Of a DNA stretch of 64,000 bases, positions 8,555-21,664 are shown in pieces. Made by a program: the position numbers and the translations under genes. The notes below the pieces were generated by a model, which searched no databases, had not been told where the DNA came from, and was given only the letters and a program-made list of their open reading frames with translations. The number at the start of each line of letters is the position of its first letter. Positions within the stretch are counted from its first letter, which is position 1. The DNA is from Thermomonas brevis (GTDB lineage Bacteria; Pseudomonadota; Gammaproteobacteria; Xanthomonadales; Xanthomonadaceae), in assembly GCF_014395425.1 (NCBI RefSeq), contig NZ_CP060711.1, positions 2,728,001-2,792,000 on the forward strand. The letters run 5' to 3'.

Positions 8555-9300
8555 GCATGTCGTCGCCGCGGCCGCTGCTGGAGATCGCCGCCAACTCGCT
8601 GGAATCGGCGCTGGCCGCGCAGGCCGGCGGGGCCGACCGGGTGGAGCTGTGCGAGAACCTCGGCGAGGGCGGCGCGACGCCGTCCTTCGGCACCCTGGCA
8701 TTGGCGCGCGAACGCCTGCGCATCCCGCTGTACGTGCTGATCCGTCCGCGCGGCGGCGACTTCGTGTATTCGCCGGACGAATGGGAGGTCATGCGCCGCG
8801 ACGTCGAACTGTGCGCGCGGCTGGGCTGCGACGGCGTGGTGATCGGCGCGCTGGACGCCGAGGGCAACGTCGACATGGCCGGCTGCCGCGTGCTGGCCGA
8901 GGCGGCTGGCACGATGGGCATCACCTTCCATCGCGCCTTCGACTGCGTGGCCGACCGCGTCGGTGCGCTGGAGGACGTGGTCGCGTTGGGCTGCGAGCGC
9001 ATCCTCACCTCCGGCGGCGCGGACGACGCGCTGAGTGGCGCATCCGCCATTGCCGCCGACATCGCCCGCGCCGATGGCCGGCTGGCGATGATGGCGGGGG
9101 CGGGGCTCACCGTCGACAACATCGCCGGCGCCGTGCGGGCCACCGGCGCGCGCGAATTTCACGCCTCGGCGAAGGTGCTGATGCGGGGCGAAGGCCGCGA
9201 TGGCCCCTCGGAATTGGCGAAAGCCTACTGGCGCAGCAGCGGCGCGCTGGTGCGGCAGTTCCGGCATCGGCTGGATGCATGCGCCGCGGAAGGTTTCTGA
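8551..9300 (+). CDS. cutC: CutC family protein
   Basis: A 249-residue TIM-barrel protein of the CutC family, cytosolic, historically linked to copper homeostasis though its biochemical role is unsettled. Family blocks seen: LLEIAANSLESALAAQAGGADRVELC at the N-terminus, the PLYVLIRPRGGDFVYS strand, GITFHRAFDCV and the C-terminal ERILTSGGADDAL. The GTG at 8551 overlaps the previous stop (GTGA); an ATG two codons later (8557) is the alternative start. It lies directly downstream of the glycosylasparaginase. Confidence 0.88.
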   Translation: MSMSSPRPLLEIAANSLESALAAQAGGADRVELCENLGEGGATPSFGTLALARERLRIPLYVLIRPRGGDFVYSPDEWEVMRRDVELCARLGCDGVVIGALDAEGNVDMAGCRVLAEAAGTMGITFHRAFDCVADRVGALEDVVALGCERILTSGGADDALSGASAIAADIARADGRLAMMAGAGLTVDNIAGAVRATGAREFHASAKVLMRGEGRDGPSELAKAYWRSSGALVRQFRHRLDACAAEGF

Positions 9301-9387
9301 AAAAAACCGTCTTTTCCTTTCCGGATCAAGGGCTTCCGCGCGAGCGGCGCGGCCGCGGCCGTGCACGAAGCCGGGTCTTGCCGCTAG

Positions 9388-11085
<1,698 letters not shown>

Positions 11086-11093
11086 GCGCACTC

Positions 11094-13254
<2,161 letters not shown>

Positions 13255-13269
13255 TCGGGGCGAACGCGG

Positions 13270-13632
13270 GTGAAGTCCGTCGGCGTACTGCTGCTGGCGC
13301 TCGCGCTGCTGCTGGCGGCGCTGCAGTACAAGCTCTGGTACGGCAACGGCGGCCAGCGCGAAGTGGACGCCTTGCGGGTGCAGGTGGCCGCGCAGGAGGC
13401 CGAGAACCGCAAGCTGCAGGCGCGCAACGACGCGCTGGCGGCGGAAGTCGCCGATCTCAAGGCCGGCGGCGAGGCGGTGGAGGAGCGCGCGCGCAGCGAG
13501 CTGGGCATGGTCAAGCCGGGCGAGACGTTCTACCGGGTGATCGACGGCGCGCAGGCGCCCGCCGCGCCCGTCGCGCCTGCGCCGATTGAGCCAACACCGT
13601 CGCCCGCGGACGACGACGGCACGACGCCATGA
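13270..13632 (+). CDS. ftsB: cell division protein FtsB
   Basis: Small bitopic divisome protein that forms the FtsQLB complex. The 120 residues comprise a single N-terminal membrane helix (GVLLLALALLLAALQYKLWYG), a heptad coiled coil (residues about 28-75, REVDALRVQVAAQEAENRKLQARNDAL continuing) and the conserved ARSELGMVKPGETFYRV box that contacts FtsL/FtsQ. The start is GTG. The last 26 residues are an Ala/Pro-rich tail longer than in E. coli. Its stop overlaps the ispD start (ATGA). Confidence 0.93.
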   Translation: MKSVGVLLLALALLLAALQYKLWYGNGGQREVDALRVQVAAQEAENRKLQARNDALAAEVADLKAGGEAVEERARSELGMVKPGETFYRVIDGAQAPAAPVAPAPIEPTPSPADDDGTTP

Positions 13633-14321
13633 GCTGGGCGCTGGTGCCCGCCGCCGGCAGCGGGCGCCGCTTCGGCGGCGAGGTGCCCAAGCAATACCTG
13701 CATGCGGCCGGCAAGCCGCTGATCGAACACGCGCTGGACGCGCTGCTGGCGCATCCGCGCATCGACGGCGCGGTCGTCGCGCTGGCGGAAGGCGATCCGC
13801 GCTGGCCCGGCTGGACGTCGCTGCACGGCAAGCCGGTGATCGCCTGCATCGGCGGCGGTGAGCGCGCCGATTCGGTGCTGGCCGCGCTGCGCGCGCTGCC
13901 GGACGGCGTGGCCGACGACGAACTTCTGCTGGTGCACGATGCCGCGCGTCCCAACCTGCGCGGGGACGACATCGACAGGCTGATCGACGCCGCAATGATC
14001 TGCGCAGACGGCGCCATCCTCGCCGCGCCGGTGCGCGACACGCTCAAGCGCGCCGATGCCGAAGTGCACATCGCCGTTACCGAACCGCGCGGCGGCCTGT
14101 GGCGCGCGCTGACCCCGCAGGCCTTCCGCCGCGGCCTCTTGCTGCGCGCGCTGGAAGCGGCACGGGCCACGGGCGCCGCCGTCACCGACGAGGCGATGGC
14201 GGTCGAGCGGCTGGGCCTGCATCCCGCGCTGGTCGAAGGCCGCGAGGACAATCTGAAAGTCACCACGCCGGCGGATCTGGCGCTGGTGGAGTTCCTGCTG
14301 CAATCGAGACTGTCGTCCTGA
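13629..14321 (+). CDS. ispD: 2-C-methyl-D-erythritol 4-phosphate cytidylyltransferase
   Basis: Third step of the non-mevalonate isoprenoid pathway: transfers CMP to methylerythritol phosphate. The 230 residues show the CTP-binding loop [19 protein letters not shown], the central [11 protein letters not shown] and [12 protein letters not shown], ending in [15 protein letters not shown]. The ATG overlaps the ftsB stop. The final codons and stop lie inside an imperfect inverted repeat (14312-14382), so the C-terminal tail SRLSS may come from a repeat insertion. Confidence 0.96.
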   Translation: MSWALVPAAGSGRRFGGEVPKQYLHAAGKPLIEHALDALLAHPRIDGAVVALAEGDPRWPGWTSLHGKPVIACIGGGERADSVLAALRALPDGVADDELLLVHDAARPNLRGDDIDRLIDAAMICADGAILAAPVRDTLKRADAEVHIAVTEPRGGLWRALTPQAFRRGLLLRALEAARATGAAVTDEAMAVERLGLHPALVEGREDNLKVTTPADLALVEFLLQSRLSS

Positions 14322-14382
14322 GCGCAGCGTAAAGACCACTTTTTCATCGACAACAGATTCTCCGCTTCGTTCGAATGACGAC
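14312..14382. repeat. imperfect inverted repeat between ispD and ispF
   Basis: Ends GTCGTC (14312-14317) and GACGAC (14377-14382) are inverted, and the adjoining CTGAGCGCAGCG and TCCGCTTCGTTCGAAT are partly complementary. The arrangement resembles dispersed extragenic repeats seen in many proteobacteria. The ispD stop codon (14319-14321) lies inside the left arm. Confidence 0.45.
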
Positions 14383-14394
14383 AATGGAGTCGAA

Positions 14395-14874
14395 ATGAAC
14401 ATCCGCATCGGCCAAGGCTTCGACGTACATGCCTTCGGCGACGGCGATCACGTGATGCTGGGCGGCGTGCGCATTGCGCACGAACGCGGCGTGCTGGCGC
14501 ATTCCGACGGCGACGTGGCGCTGCACGCGCTGTGCGATGCCATCCTAGGCGCGCTGACGCTAGGGGACATCGGCATCCATTTCCCACCGTCCGATGCGCG
14601 CTGGAAGGGGGCGGACAGCCGCGCCTTCGTGCGCCATTGCGACGCGCTGATCCGCGAGCGTGGCTGGCGGGTGGGCAATTGCGACGTCACCGTGGTTTGC
14701 GAGCGGCCCAAGGTCGGCCCGCACGCGCAGGCGATGCGCGAGTTGATCGCAGCCGATCTCGGCATCGACATGGATGCGGTGAGCGTGAAGGCGACCACCA
14801 GCGAGAAGCTGGGCTTCACCGGGCGCGGCGAGGGCATTGCGGCGCAGGCCGTGTGTCTGTTGGTGCGGGCGTGA
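14395..14874 (+). CDS. ispF: 2-C-methyl-D-erythritol 2,4-cyclodiphosphate synthase
   Basis: Converts CDP-methylerythritol phosphate to the cyclic diphosphate and CMP in the MEP pathway. At 159 residues it has the normal length. The zinc ligands are in FDVHAF (D10, H12) and in [12 protein letters not shown] (H44); the substrate loop [10 protein letters not shown] and the C-terminal [22 protein letters not shown] are standard. GGAG lies five bases before the ATG. The stop overlaps the truD start by one base. Confidence 0.97.
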   Translation: MNIRIGQGFDVHAFGDGDHVMLGGVRIAHERGVLAHSDGDVALHALCDAILGALTLGDIGIHFPPSDARWKGADSRAFVRHCDALIRERGWRVGNCDVTVVCERPKVGPHAQAMRELIAADLGIDMDAVSVKATTSEKLGFTGRGEGIAAQAVCLLVRA

Positions 14875-15896
14875 TGGAATTGCCGCGCGCCCACGGCGAG
14901 CCGGTGCTGGCTGCGCGCATCCGCACGCAGGCGGAAGATTTCTTCGTCGAGGAACTTCCGGGCTTCGAGCCCAGTGGCGCGGGCGAACACCTGCTGCTGA
15001 CGGTCGAGAAGCGCGGCATGAATACCGCGTTCGCCGCGAAGACCATCGCGCAGTGGGCCGGGGTGGACGAATCGGCGATCGGCTATGCCGGCTTGAAGGA
15101 TCGTCACGCCGTCACCCGCCAGCGTTTCAGCGTCTGGTTGCCGAAGAAGATCGCGCCCGATATCGACGCCTTGCAGTCGGACGAGCTGCGCGTGCTGGCG
15201 CATGCCTGGCATTCCCGCAAGCTGCCGCGCGGTGCGCTGGCCGGCAACCGCTTCGTGCTGGCGCTGCGCGAAGTATCGGGCGAGCGCGAGGCTGTCGAGG
15301 CGCGGCTGTCCGCAATCGCGTGGCGCGGCGTTCCCAACTATTTCGGCGAGCAGCGCTTCGGCCGCGGCGGCAACAACGTGCAGCAGGCGGTGGCGATGTT
15401 CGCCGGCCGCCGGGTGAAGCGCGAGGAACGCACGATGCTGCTGTCCGCCGCGCGCTCGGAGTTGTTCAACCGGGTGCTGGCCGCGCGCGTCGAGGCCGGC
15501 AGCTGGGACGCCGCGCTCGACGGCGAGGTGTGGATGCTGGATGGCAGCCGCAGCGTGTTCGGGCCCGAAGCGATGACGCCGGAATTGCAGGCGCGGCTGG
15601 AAGCGTTCGACATCCATCCCACCGGCTCGCTGTGGGGCGAGGGCGAATTGCGCAGCGCCGGTGCGGCGCGCGAAGTCGAACTTGCGGCCATGCAGGGCGA
15701 TACCGCCGGCCGCTTGCGTGTCGGGCTGGAGCGCGCGGGCCTGAAGCAGGAACGCCGCGCGCTGCGCCTGCGGCCGGCGGAGCTGGCTTGGACGTGGCGC
15801 GAGGACGGCGCGCTGGAGCTGCGCTTCGCGCTGCCGCCGGGGTGCTATGCGACGACGGTGCTGCGCGAGCTGGGCGACATCGTGGACATGCAATGA
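14874..15896 (+). CDS. truD: tRNA pseudouridine(13) synthase
   Basis: Isomerises uridine 13 in tRNA-Glu. The 340 residues show the TruD hallmarks: [19 protein letters not shown] at the N-terminus, the catalytic Asp in [18 protein letters not shown], and [17 protein letters not shown]. The ATG at 14874 overlaps the ispF stop (TGATG); a GTG one codon upstream is possible. The end overlaps the next gene (ATGA), so ispF-truD-DUF3267 are probably translationally coupled. Confidence 0.96.
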   Translation: MELPRAHGEPVLAARIRTQAEDFFVEELPGFEPSGAGEHLLLTVEKRGMNTAFAAKTIAQWAGVDESAIGYAGLKDRHAVTRQRFSVWLPKKIAPDIDALQSDELRVLAHAWHSRKLPRGALAGNRFVLALREVSGEREAVEARLSAIAWRGVPNYFGEQRFGRGGNNVQQAVAMFAGRRVKREERTMLLSAARSELFNRVLAARVEAGSWDAALDGEVWMLDGSRSVFGPEAMTPELQARLEAFDIHPTGSLWGEGELRSAGAAREVELAAMQGDTAGRLRVGLERAGLKQERRALRLRPAELAWTWREDGALELRFALPPGCYATTVLRELGDIVDMQ

Positions 15897-16486
15897 GGTG
15901 GCATCGGGAGAACGGCATACCCGATAACCCCGATTTCGAACCGGCCCTCGAGGGCGGATGGACAGCTTTGCAGGAGCCGGCGCCCGAGAAGCTGCAGCTT
16001 TATGCATTGGTGCCGATGGCATTGACCCTGCCGTTGTTCGCGCTTGCATGGCTGTGGCTGCTGCACGCCTCTGCCAGAGATTTCGGCGCGATTGGTGCAT
16101 TGACGGGCCTGCTGGTGGTGCTGCCGTTAGTGGTGGTGCACGAGGGCATCCACTTGTTGCTCCATCCCGGTCAGGGGCGTTCGTCGCAGAGTGTGCTTGG
16201 CGGCAGCAGCAAGCACGCCATTCTCTATGCGTTGTATTTCGGCGAAATGAGCCGCGCCCGGTATCTGGTGATGCTGCTGGGGCCGTTTGTCGTGCTCAGC
16301 ATCCTGCCGTTGGGGATATGCGCGATCGCCGGGAAGTTCCATCCGCTGCCTGCGCTGACCTCGCTATGGAACACCCTGTTCGCTTGCGGCGACCTGCTTG
16401 GCGCATGGTTGATCCTGCGCGGCTCTCCGCCCGGCGCGCGGTTGCGTAACCGCGGCTACCACACTTGGTGGCGGATGCCATCCTGA
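15893..16486 (+). CDS. DUF3267 membrane metalloprotease-like protein
   Basis: A 197-residue membrane protein with about four hydrophobic segments and the zincin-like motif HEGIH inside [15 protein letters not shown] (residues about 80-95), the hallmark of the DUF3267 family (putative zinc peptidases related to site-2 type). Substrate unknown. The ATG overlaps the truD stop, so it is read from the same message. It is followed by the convergent smrA gene, whose stop lies two bases after this one. Confidence 0.75.
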   Translation: MRWHRENGIPDNPDFEPALEGGWTALQEPAPEKLQLYALVPMALTLPLFALAWLWLLHASARDFGAIGALTGLLVVLPLVVVHEGIHLLLHPGQGRSSQSVLGGSSKHAILYALYFGEMSRARYLVMLLGPFVVLSILPLGICAIAGKFHPLPALTSLWNTLFACGDLLGAWLILRGSPPGARLRNRGYHTWWRMPS

Positions 16487-16487
16487 T

Positions 16488-17054
16488 TCATTCGCGCTTG
16501 AGCAGCACCAGCACCGCCCCGGTGCCGCCCTGCGAGGCGGGGGGCGAATGGAACGCCAGCACGTCCGCACGCTGGCGCAGCAGTCGATCCACCAGGTTCT
16601 TCAGCACCGGCAGCCGCTCCTCGGAATTGCGGCCCTTGCCGTGCACGATCCGCACGCAGCCCAGCCCATGCTGGCGGCAGTCGCGCAGGAACTCGCGCAG
16701 CAGCGCCTCGGCGGCCTGCGCGGGCAGGCCGTGCAGGTCGAGTTCCTCCTGCGCCGCGTATTCGCCGCGCGCGAGTTTCTTCAGCACGCAAGGGGTGATT
16801 TCGTCGCGTCGGTAGCTCAATGCGTCGCCCGCTTCCAGCGCGGACACCAGCATGTGGCGGAATTCCTCGCGCGCGGCGTCCTCGTCGCGGCGGGCCATCT
16901 TCGCGGACGGTTTCGGCTTGGGCGCTGCGGGCGGCGGCGGGGCCTGCGGCAGCGCGCGCACCTTGCCGGCGTCGGCGCCAATGGCGGCGCGGAACAGGGT
17001 GGCGTCGTCGCGGTTGTCCTGCTCGGGTGGAATGTCGGGCGGAGCCTTGCGCAT
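16488..17054 (-). CDS. smrA: Smr-domain nuclease-like protein
   Basis: A 188-residue protein with a C-terminal Smr (small MutS-related) domain carrying the LDLHG motif (QEELDLHGL) and the VRIVHGKG loop, typical of single-domain SmrA/YdaL endonuclease-like proteins. The N-terminal 60 residues are proline-rich and disordered ([18 protein letters not shown]). Cytosolic. It is divergent from surE, with 71 bases between the starts. Confidence 0.9.
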   Translation of the reverse strand: MRKAPPDIPPEQDNRDDATLFRAAIGADAGKVRALPQAPPPPAAPKPKPSAKMARRDEDAAREEFRHMLVSALEAGDALSYRRDEITPCVLKKLARGEYAAQEELDLHGLPAQAAEALLREFLRDCRQHGLGCVRIVHGKGRNSEERLPVLKNLVDRLLRQRADVLAFHSPPASQGGTGAVLVLLKRE

Positions 17055-17125
17055 TGGCGCAGGTTACCGCGAAGCGCCGGCGGCATCCGGTATCATGGCT
17101 GCATGCAGAATGTTCCGATGCCGTG

Positions 17126-17914
17126 ATGCGGGTCCTGGTCAGCAACGACGACGGCGTCGACGCCCCCGGCATCCACGCGCTGGCCCAGGGGCTGCGCGAG
17201 GCCGGCCACGAAGTGGTGATGGTGGCGCCCGACCGCGACCGCAGCGGCGCCAGCAATTCGCTGACGCTGGACGCGCCGATCCGGGTGGTGCAGCTCGACG
17301 AGCGCACCTGGAAGGTCTACGGCACGCCCACCGACTGCGTGCACGTGGCGGTCACCGGCATGCTGGAGGCGCTGGGGCTGGAACCGGACATCGTGGTCTC
17401 CGGCATCAACAACACCGCCAACCTCGGCGACGACGTGATCTATTCCGGCACCGTGGCGGCGGCGATGGAAGGCCGCTTCCTGGGCCTGCCGGCGGTGGCG
17501 ATGTCGCTGGTGACGGAAGGCCACAAGGGCCGCCACTACGAGAGCGCCGCGCGCGCGGCGGTGGAGATCGTCGAGCGCTTGCGCCGCGATCCGCTGCCGG
17601 CGTCCACCATCCTCAACGTCAACGTGCCGGACCTGCCGTGGGACGAGATCCGCGGCTTCGAGACCAGCCGCCTGGGCCATCGCCATCGCGCCGAGCCGTG
17701 CATGCCGCAGGAAGATCCGCGCGGCCGGCAGTGGTGGTGGATCGGCGCTGCCGGCGACGAGCAGGACGCCGGCCCCGGCACCGATTTCCACGCGGTGCGC
17801 AGCAGCAACATCGCGATCACCCCGATCCACGTCGACCTCACCCGCTACCAGGCGCTGGAGCAGGTGGCCGGCTGGGTCGGCGGGCTGGCCGCGTCGCTGG
17901 AGGCGCAGCCGTGA
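17126..17914 (+). CDS. surE: 5'/3'-nucleotidase SurE
   Basis: Metal-dependent nucleotidase and exopolyphosphatase linked to stationary-phase survival. The 262 residues start with the metal-binding motif [15 protein letters not shown], then [22 protein letters not shown] and [25 protein letters not shown], all SurE signatures. A TATCAT -10-like box lies at 17091-17096. Its stop overlaps the pcm GTG start (GTGA), the usual surE-pcm coupling. Confidence 0.96.
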   Translation: MRVLVSNDDGVDAPGIHALAQGLREAGHEVVMVAPDRDRSGASNSLTLDAPIRVVQLDERTWKVYGTPTDCVHVAVTGMLEALGLEPDIVVSGINNTANLGDDVIYSGTVAAAMEGRFLGLPAVAMSLVTEGHKGRHYESAARAAVEIVERLRRDPLPASTILNVNVPDLPWDEIRGFETSRLGHRHRAEPCMPQEDPRGRQWWWIGAAGDEQDAGPGTDFHAVRSSNIAITPIHVDLTRYQALEQVAGWVGGLAASLEAQP

Positions 17915-18591
17915 TCGCGCGCCTGCGCCTGCAACCGGCCGACGTGGGCATGGGACTGACCGGGCAGCGCGTGCGCGACCGGCTGATCGACGACCTGCGC
18001 AAGGGCGGGATCACCGACGAGCGCGTGCTCAACGCGATCCGCACCGTGCCGCGCCACCAGTTCGTCGACGAGGCGCTGGCCTCGCGCGCCTACGAGAACA
18101 ACGCGCTGCCGATCGGCCACGGCCAGACCATCTCGCAGCCGTACGTGGTGGCGAAGATGACCGAGGCCCTGCTCGCCGCGTCGCCGAAGAAGGTGCTGGA
18201 AGTCGGCACTGGTTCCGGCTACCAGGCGGCGGTGCTGGCCGCGCTGGGGCTGGAAGTGTTCACCGTCGAGCGCATCGGCGACCTGCTGCGCACCGCGCGC
18301 AAGCGCTTCCGCAGCCTGGGCCTGCACGTGCGCAGCAAGCACGACGACGGCCGTATCGGCTGGCCGGAGGAAGCGCCGTTCGACGCGATCATCGTCACCG
18401 CCGCCGGCTCCGCGCTGGTGGACGCGCTGGTCGCCCAACTCGCGCCCGGCGGCGTGCTGGTGGCGCCGGTGGGCGCGGCCGGCGGGCAGTCGCTGCTGTG
18501 CCTGCGCAAGGACGCCGACGGCGGCGTCGCGCAGGAAGACCTGGGCGCGGTGGTGTTCGTGCCGCTGCTGTCGGGGTTGACCGACCGATGA
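17911..18591 (+). CDS. pcm: protein-L-isoaspartate O-methyltransferase
   Basis: Repairs isoaspartyl residues in aged proteins by AdoMet-dependent methylation. The 226 residues contain the preloop [39 protein letters not shown] and the AdoMet motif [16 protein letters not shown]. The GTG start overlaps the surE stop. The stop overlaps the following yqaA-like ATG (ATGA). Length is normal for the family. Confidence 0.95.
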   Translation: MIARLRLQPADVGMGLTGQRVRDRLIDDLRKGGITDERVLNAIRTVPRHQFVDEALASRAYENNALPIGHGQTISQPYVVAKMTEALLAASPKKVLEVGTGSGYQAAVLAALGLEVFTVERIGDLLRTARKRFRSLGLHVRSKHDDGRIGWPEEAPFDAIIVTAAGSALVDALVAQLAPGGVLVAPVGAAGGQSLLCLRKDADGGVAQEDLGAVVFVPLLSGLTDR

Positions 18592-19202
18592 AACTGTTCG
18601 GCCCGCTCTACCAGCGCGCGCTGGCGTGGTCGCGGCATCCGAAGGCGCCGGCGCTGCTGGGCGGCCTGAGCTTCGCCGAGGCCATCGTGTTCCCGGTGAT
18701 GCCGGAAGTGATGCTGGCGCCGATGTGCCTGGCGCAGCCGAAGCGCGCGTTCCGCTTCGCCAGCATCAGCTTGCTGTTCTCGCTGCTGGGCGCGGTGGTC
18801 GGCTACCTGCTGGGCCATTACGCCTACGAGGCGGTCAAGCCGATGCTGGCCGCGCTGGGCTGGCTGGGCCGGATCGACGCCGAGGTGGCGCAGCTGCGCG
18901 AGATCGTCGCGCATTCGCCGTGGAAGGCGTTCTGGCTGCTGGTGCTGGCCGGGTTCACGCCGATCCCGCTGAAGATCTTCACCTGGGCCAGCGGCGTGGT
19001 CGGCGTGCCGATGCTGCCGTTCCTGGCGGCGATGCTGGTCGGACGCGGCAAGCGCGTCTACCTGCTGGCGCTGGTGATCCGGCTGGGCGGCGAGCGCGCC
19101 GAACGCGCGCTGCACCGCTGGATCGAACACCTGGGCTGGGCGGCGATGCTGCTGGTGGCGGCGCTGGCCGGTTGGCTGCTGTTGCGCGGGCATGCGGCAT
19201 GA
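18588..19202 (+). CDS. YqaA/DedA-related inner-membrane protein
   Basis: A 204-residue multipass membrane protein of the VTT (SNARE-associated/DedA-like) family, closest in layout to YqaA. Family features seen are the E-P motif segment [21 protein letters not shown] near residue 30, the [10 protein letters not shown] turn and the conserved [19 protein letters not shown] block. Such proteins may affect lipid distribution or proton-motive force, which is not evident from sequence. ATGA overlaps with pcm upstream and nlpD downstream place it inside the surE-pcm-nlpD message. Confidence 0.85.
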   Translation: MKLFGPLYQRALAWSRHPKAPALLGGLSFAEAIVFPVMPEVMLAPMCLAQPKRAFRFASISLLFSLLGAVVGYLLGHYAYEAVKPMLAALGWLGRIDAEVAQLREIVAHSPWKAFWLLVLAGFTPIPLKIFTWASGVVGVPMLPFLAAMLVGRGKRVYLLALVIRLGGERAERALHRWIEHLGWAAMLLVAALAGWLLLRGHAA

Positions 19203-20005
19203 TGGGCGGCATGTGCATGCGCCGGGTCGTCGTCATCGCCATCGCCATCGGGCTGCTCGCCGGCTGCGGCCGCAGCCGGGTGGTGCGCGAATATCCGCAC
19301 AAGGGCGGCCGCGTGAATGCGTCGAGCACGGCGCTGCCGCCGGTGCGCATTTCGCAGCCGAAGTACGGCGCCACCGCGGTGGTGCAGAAGGGCCAGACGG
19401 TCTACCGCATCGCCACCGAGAACGGCATCACCGCGCTCGATCTGGCGCTGTGGAACGACATCCCGCCGCCGTACACGATCCATCCGGGGCAGCGCCTGCG
19501 GCTGTATCCGCGCGACGGGCGCGAGGCGACCGTCGCGTCGTCCGCCGGCACCAAGGCGCCGCCCGCATCGACGCCGCGGCCCTCCACATCGGCTCCGGTT
19601 GCAACGCCCTCCGCGCCGACGGCGACCGCCAGCAACCTGGGCTGGCGCTGGCCCGCGGACGGCGCCGTGGCCAGTACGTTCGCGTCCGGCGATCCGACCC
19701 GGCAGGGCATCGACATCGCCGGCAAGTCCGGCCAGCCGGTGCGCGCGGCCGCCGACGGCGTGGTGGTGTATTCCGGTTCCGGGCTGGTCGGCTACGGCGA
19801 GCTCGTCATCGTCAAGCACAACGAGCAGTGGCTGTCGGCCTATGGCCACAACCGCGCGCGGCTGGTGAACGAGGGCGCGCTGGTCAAGGCCGGGCAGCAG
19901 ATCGCGGAAATGGGCCGCAGCGGCGCATCGCGCGACATGCTGCACTTCGAGATCCGCTACAACGGCAAGCCGGTCGATCCGACGGCGTACCTGCCGAAGA
20001 AATGA
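19199..20005 (+). CDS. nlpD: NlpD-like LysM/degenerate M23 lipoprotein
   Basis: Outer-membrane lipoprotein predicted to activate a septal amidase (AmiC type). The 268 residues have a lipoprotein signal ending in LLAGC, a LysM peptidoglycan-binding domain (VVQKGQTVYRIATENGITALDLALWN), an Ala/Pro/Thr linker and a LytM/M23 domain. The zinc His of active M23 enzymes is replaced (RQGIDIAG instead of HxGxDI), and the C-terminal LHFEIRYNGKPVDPTAYLP matches non-catalytic NlpD, so a regulator rather than a hydrolase is inferred. Several Met starts are possible; 19199 overlaps the yqaA stop. Confidence 0.9.
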   Translation: MMGGMCMRRVVVIAIAIGLLAGCGRSRVVREYPHKGGRVNASSTALPPVRISQPKYGATAVVQKGQTVYRIATENGITALDLALWNDIPPPYTIHPGQRLRLYPRDGREATVASSAGTKAPPASTPRPSTSAPVATPSAPTATASNLGWRWPADGAVASTFASGDPTRQGIDIAGKSGQPVRAAADGVVVYSGSGLVGYGELVIVKHNEQWLSAYGHNRARLVNEGALVKAGQQIAEMGRSGASRDMLHFEIRYNGKPVDPTAYLPKK

Positions 20006-20213
20006 TCGCGACCGGGGCGCTGCACTGGCCGGGTCGCTTGGGGACTTCGTTGAACTCGCGCTGCTCGTAGCCGGCGTTGCGGTGCTCGTCATCGGCTACC
20101 GCAGGAACGACCGCAACCTGTTGCTTGCCGCAGCGATCCTGCTCCTGCTCGCCGGTGCGCTCGGCGGCATGGTGGAGGGATTCCTGGAAGGCTGGCGGCA
20201 GACCGCTGGATAG
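20002..20213 (+). CDS. small two-helix membrane protein, apparent frameshift
   Basis: Starting at the ATG that overlaps the nlpD stop, the frame reads MIATGALHWPGRLG and then stops after 22 codons. A second frame, open to the TAG at 20213, reads GDFVELALLVAGVAVLVIGY and then a second hydrophobic helix (LLLAAAILLLLAGALGGMV) and a GWRQTAG tail. Adding one G to the G4 run at 20040-20043 fuses them into a sensible 70-residue two-helix protein coupled to nlpD. Function unknown. Alternative: a shorter protein starting at the GTG at 20082. Confidence 0.45.
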
Positions 20214-20237
20214 GCGCGGCGTTCAATCAAGCGGCTG

Positions 20238-20259
20238 CGGCAGCGATGTGCCGCTGCCG
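20238..20259. terminator. possible hairpin between convergent genes
   Basis: CGGCAGCG (20238-20245) and CGCTGCCG (20252-20259) form an 8-bp stem with a 6-nt loop between the nlpD transcript and the convergent DUF3108 gene. There is no T tract, so terminator activity is uncertain. Confidence 0.35.
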
Positions 20260-20290
20260 GTCGGCGTTTGCAGCTCGGAGCGCAGCGCCC

Positions 20291-20971
20291 TCAGCGCAGC
20301 GACTTCAGCGTCAGATCCAGCTCGTCGCTGCCGTTCTTGCGCTGCAGGATGCGCGCCGGCGTGGGCAGGCCCTCGACGATCCACACGATCACCTGCTTGT
20401 CGTCGGTGTTGCGCGCCACCTTGGTGGCGGTGCGCGACTGCCCCTGCACGGTGATGGTTTCCTTGCCGAGGTTCTGGTAGCTCTGCGCGCGTGCGGTGCC
20501 GTTGTCCACCAGCCGGTAGTTCAGCGGCTTGCCGGCGGCCACGTCGCGGACCAAGGCGAGATTGAGCAGCATGCCGTCGAGGTCGCCGTCCTGCAGCTTG
20601 ACCGGGCCGGCGCGGTCGGGCTTCACGTCGCCGCTCCAGCGCGCCTCGCGCTGCGCCCAGTCGTAGACGGCATTCTTCTGCGAGCCCTTCTTGAACACGA
20701 TCTGGGTGACGTCGCTGCCGGACAGCGGGCGGAAGGTGCCGCCGCGCTCTTCGAACACGGTGCTCTGGCGCGTGCTGCCCAGCGGATTCTCGACGGTCAG
20801 CGCGTAGTTCCAGCGGTTGCCGCCGGCTTGGCTCAGGCTGATCTGCGCGTTGGCCTGCACGCTTTTCCAGCTGGCCGTGTAATCGGCCACGAACGGCTTC
20901 ACCGCCGCCCACGACGGAGCGGCGGCCAGCAGCAGCGGGAGGAGGAGGGCGGGGCGAAGAAGCGTGTTCAT
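20291..20971 (-). CDS. periplasmic DUF3108 protein
   Basis: A 226-residue exported protein with a clear signal peptide (LLRPALLLPLLLAAAPSWA) followed by the DUF3108 beta-rich domain: FVADYTASWKSVQANAQISLSQ, GNRWNYALTVENPLGSTRQSTVFEERGGTFRPL and the C-terminal VWIVEGLPTPARILQRKNGSDELDLTL. Function is unknown for the family; the gene is commonly found next to purN/purM in xanthomonads. The gap to purN is 40 bases on the same strand, so it may be read from the purM-purN message. Confidence 0.85.
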   Translation of the reverse strand: MNTLLRPALLLPLLLAAAPSWAAVKPFVADYTASWKSVQANAQISLSQAGGNRWNYALTVENPLGSTRQSTVFEERGGTFRPLSGSDVTQIVFKKGSQKNAVYDWAQREARWSGDVKPDRAGPVKLQDGDLDGMLLNLALVRDVAAGKPLNYRLVDNGTARAQSYQNLGKETITVQGQSRTATKVARNTDDKQVIVWIVEGLPTPARILQRKNGSDELDLTLKSLR

Positions 20972-21011
20972 GGGGCAACCGTCTGTCTGTATCGCCGGCG
21001 CAAGCGCACGG

Positions 21012-21656
21012 TCAGGTTGGGGCCGACTCTAGCGGGAGCGGCGTAAACAAGGGATGACCATCCAGGGTCGCCTGGCCGTTCCGTTCAGCAAGCCGGCCGG
21101 CCGCGGCCAGCCGCAGCACCTGCAGCAGCAGCGGGTGCTCGACCGACAGCACGCGCGCGGCCAGCGCGTCGGCGTCGTCGCCCGCCCGCACCGGCACGCG
21201 CGCCTGGGCGATCACCGCGCCGGCGTCCAGCTCCGCGGTCACGAAATGCACGCTGGCGCCGTGCTCGGCGTCGCCGGCCTCGAGCGCGCGCTGGTGGGTG
21301 TGCAGGCCCTTGTACAACGGCAGCAGCGAGGGATGGATGTTGAGCAGGCGGCCGTGGAAGCGCCGCACGAAGTCTTCGCCGAGGATGCGCATGTAGCCCA
21401 CGCAGACCACCCAGTCCGGTTCCACCGCGTCCACCGCGTCCGCCAGCGTCGCGTCGAAAGCGGCGCGGCCGCCGCAGGATTTCGGCGTGCGCGACCAGCG
21501 CAGCGCTTCCGGCACGCGCTGCAACGCCTGCGCGTCGGGCCTGTCGGAGAACACGCCGACCACCCGTGCATCCAGCGCGCCGGCGGCGATGGCGTCGAGG
21601 ATGGCCTGCAGGTTGCTGCCGCGCCCGGAGGCGAGGATGGCGAGGCGGGCGGTCAT
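21012..21656 (-). CDS. purN: phosphoribosylglycinamide formyltransferase
   Basis: Formyl-tetrahydrofolate-dependent GAR transformylase of purine synthesis. The 214 residues begin with the phosphate loop LAILASGRGSNLQAILDAI and contain VCVGYMRILGEDFVRRF and the catalytic block RLLNIHPSLLPLYKGLHTHQRALEAG with the Asn/His pair, then ELDAGAVIAQA. It is 8 bases downstream of purM, the standard purM-purN operon. Confidence 0.95.
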   Translation of the reverse strand: MTARLAILASGRGSNLQAILDAIAAGALDARVVGVFSDRPDAQALQRVPEALRWSRTPKSCGGRAAFDATLADAVDAVEPDWVVCVGYMRILGEDFVRRFHGRLLNIHPSLLPLYKGLHTHQRALEAGDAEHGASVHFVTAELDAGAVIAQARVPVRAGDDADALAARVLSVEHPLLLQVLRLAAAGRLAERNGQATLDGHPLFTPLPLESAPT

Positions 21657-21664
21657 GCGGGCGG

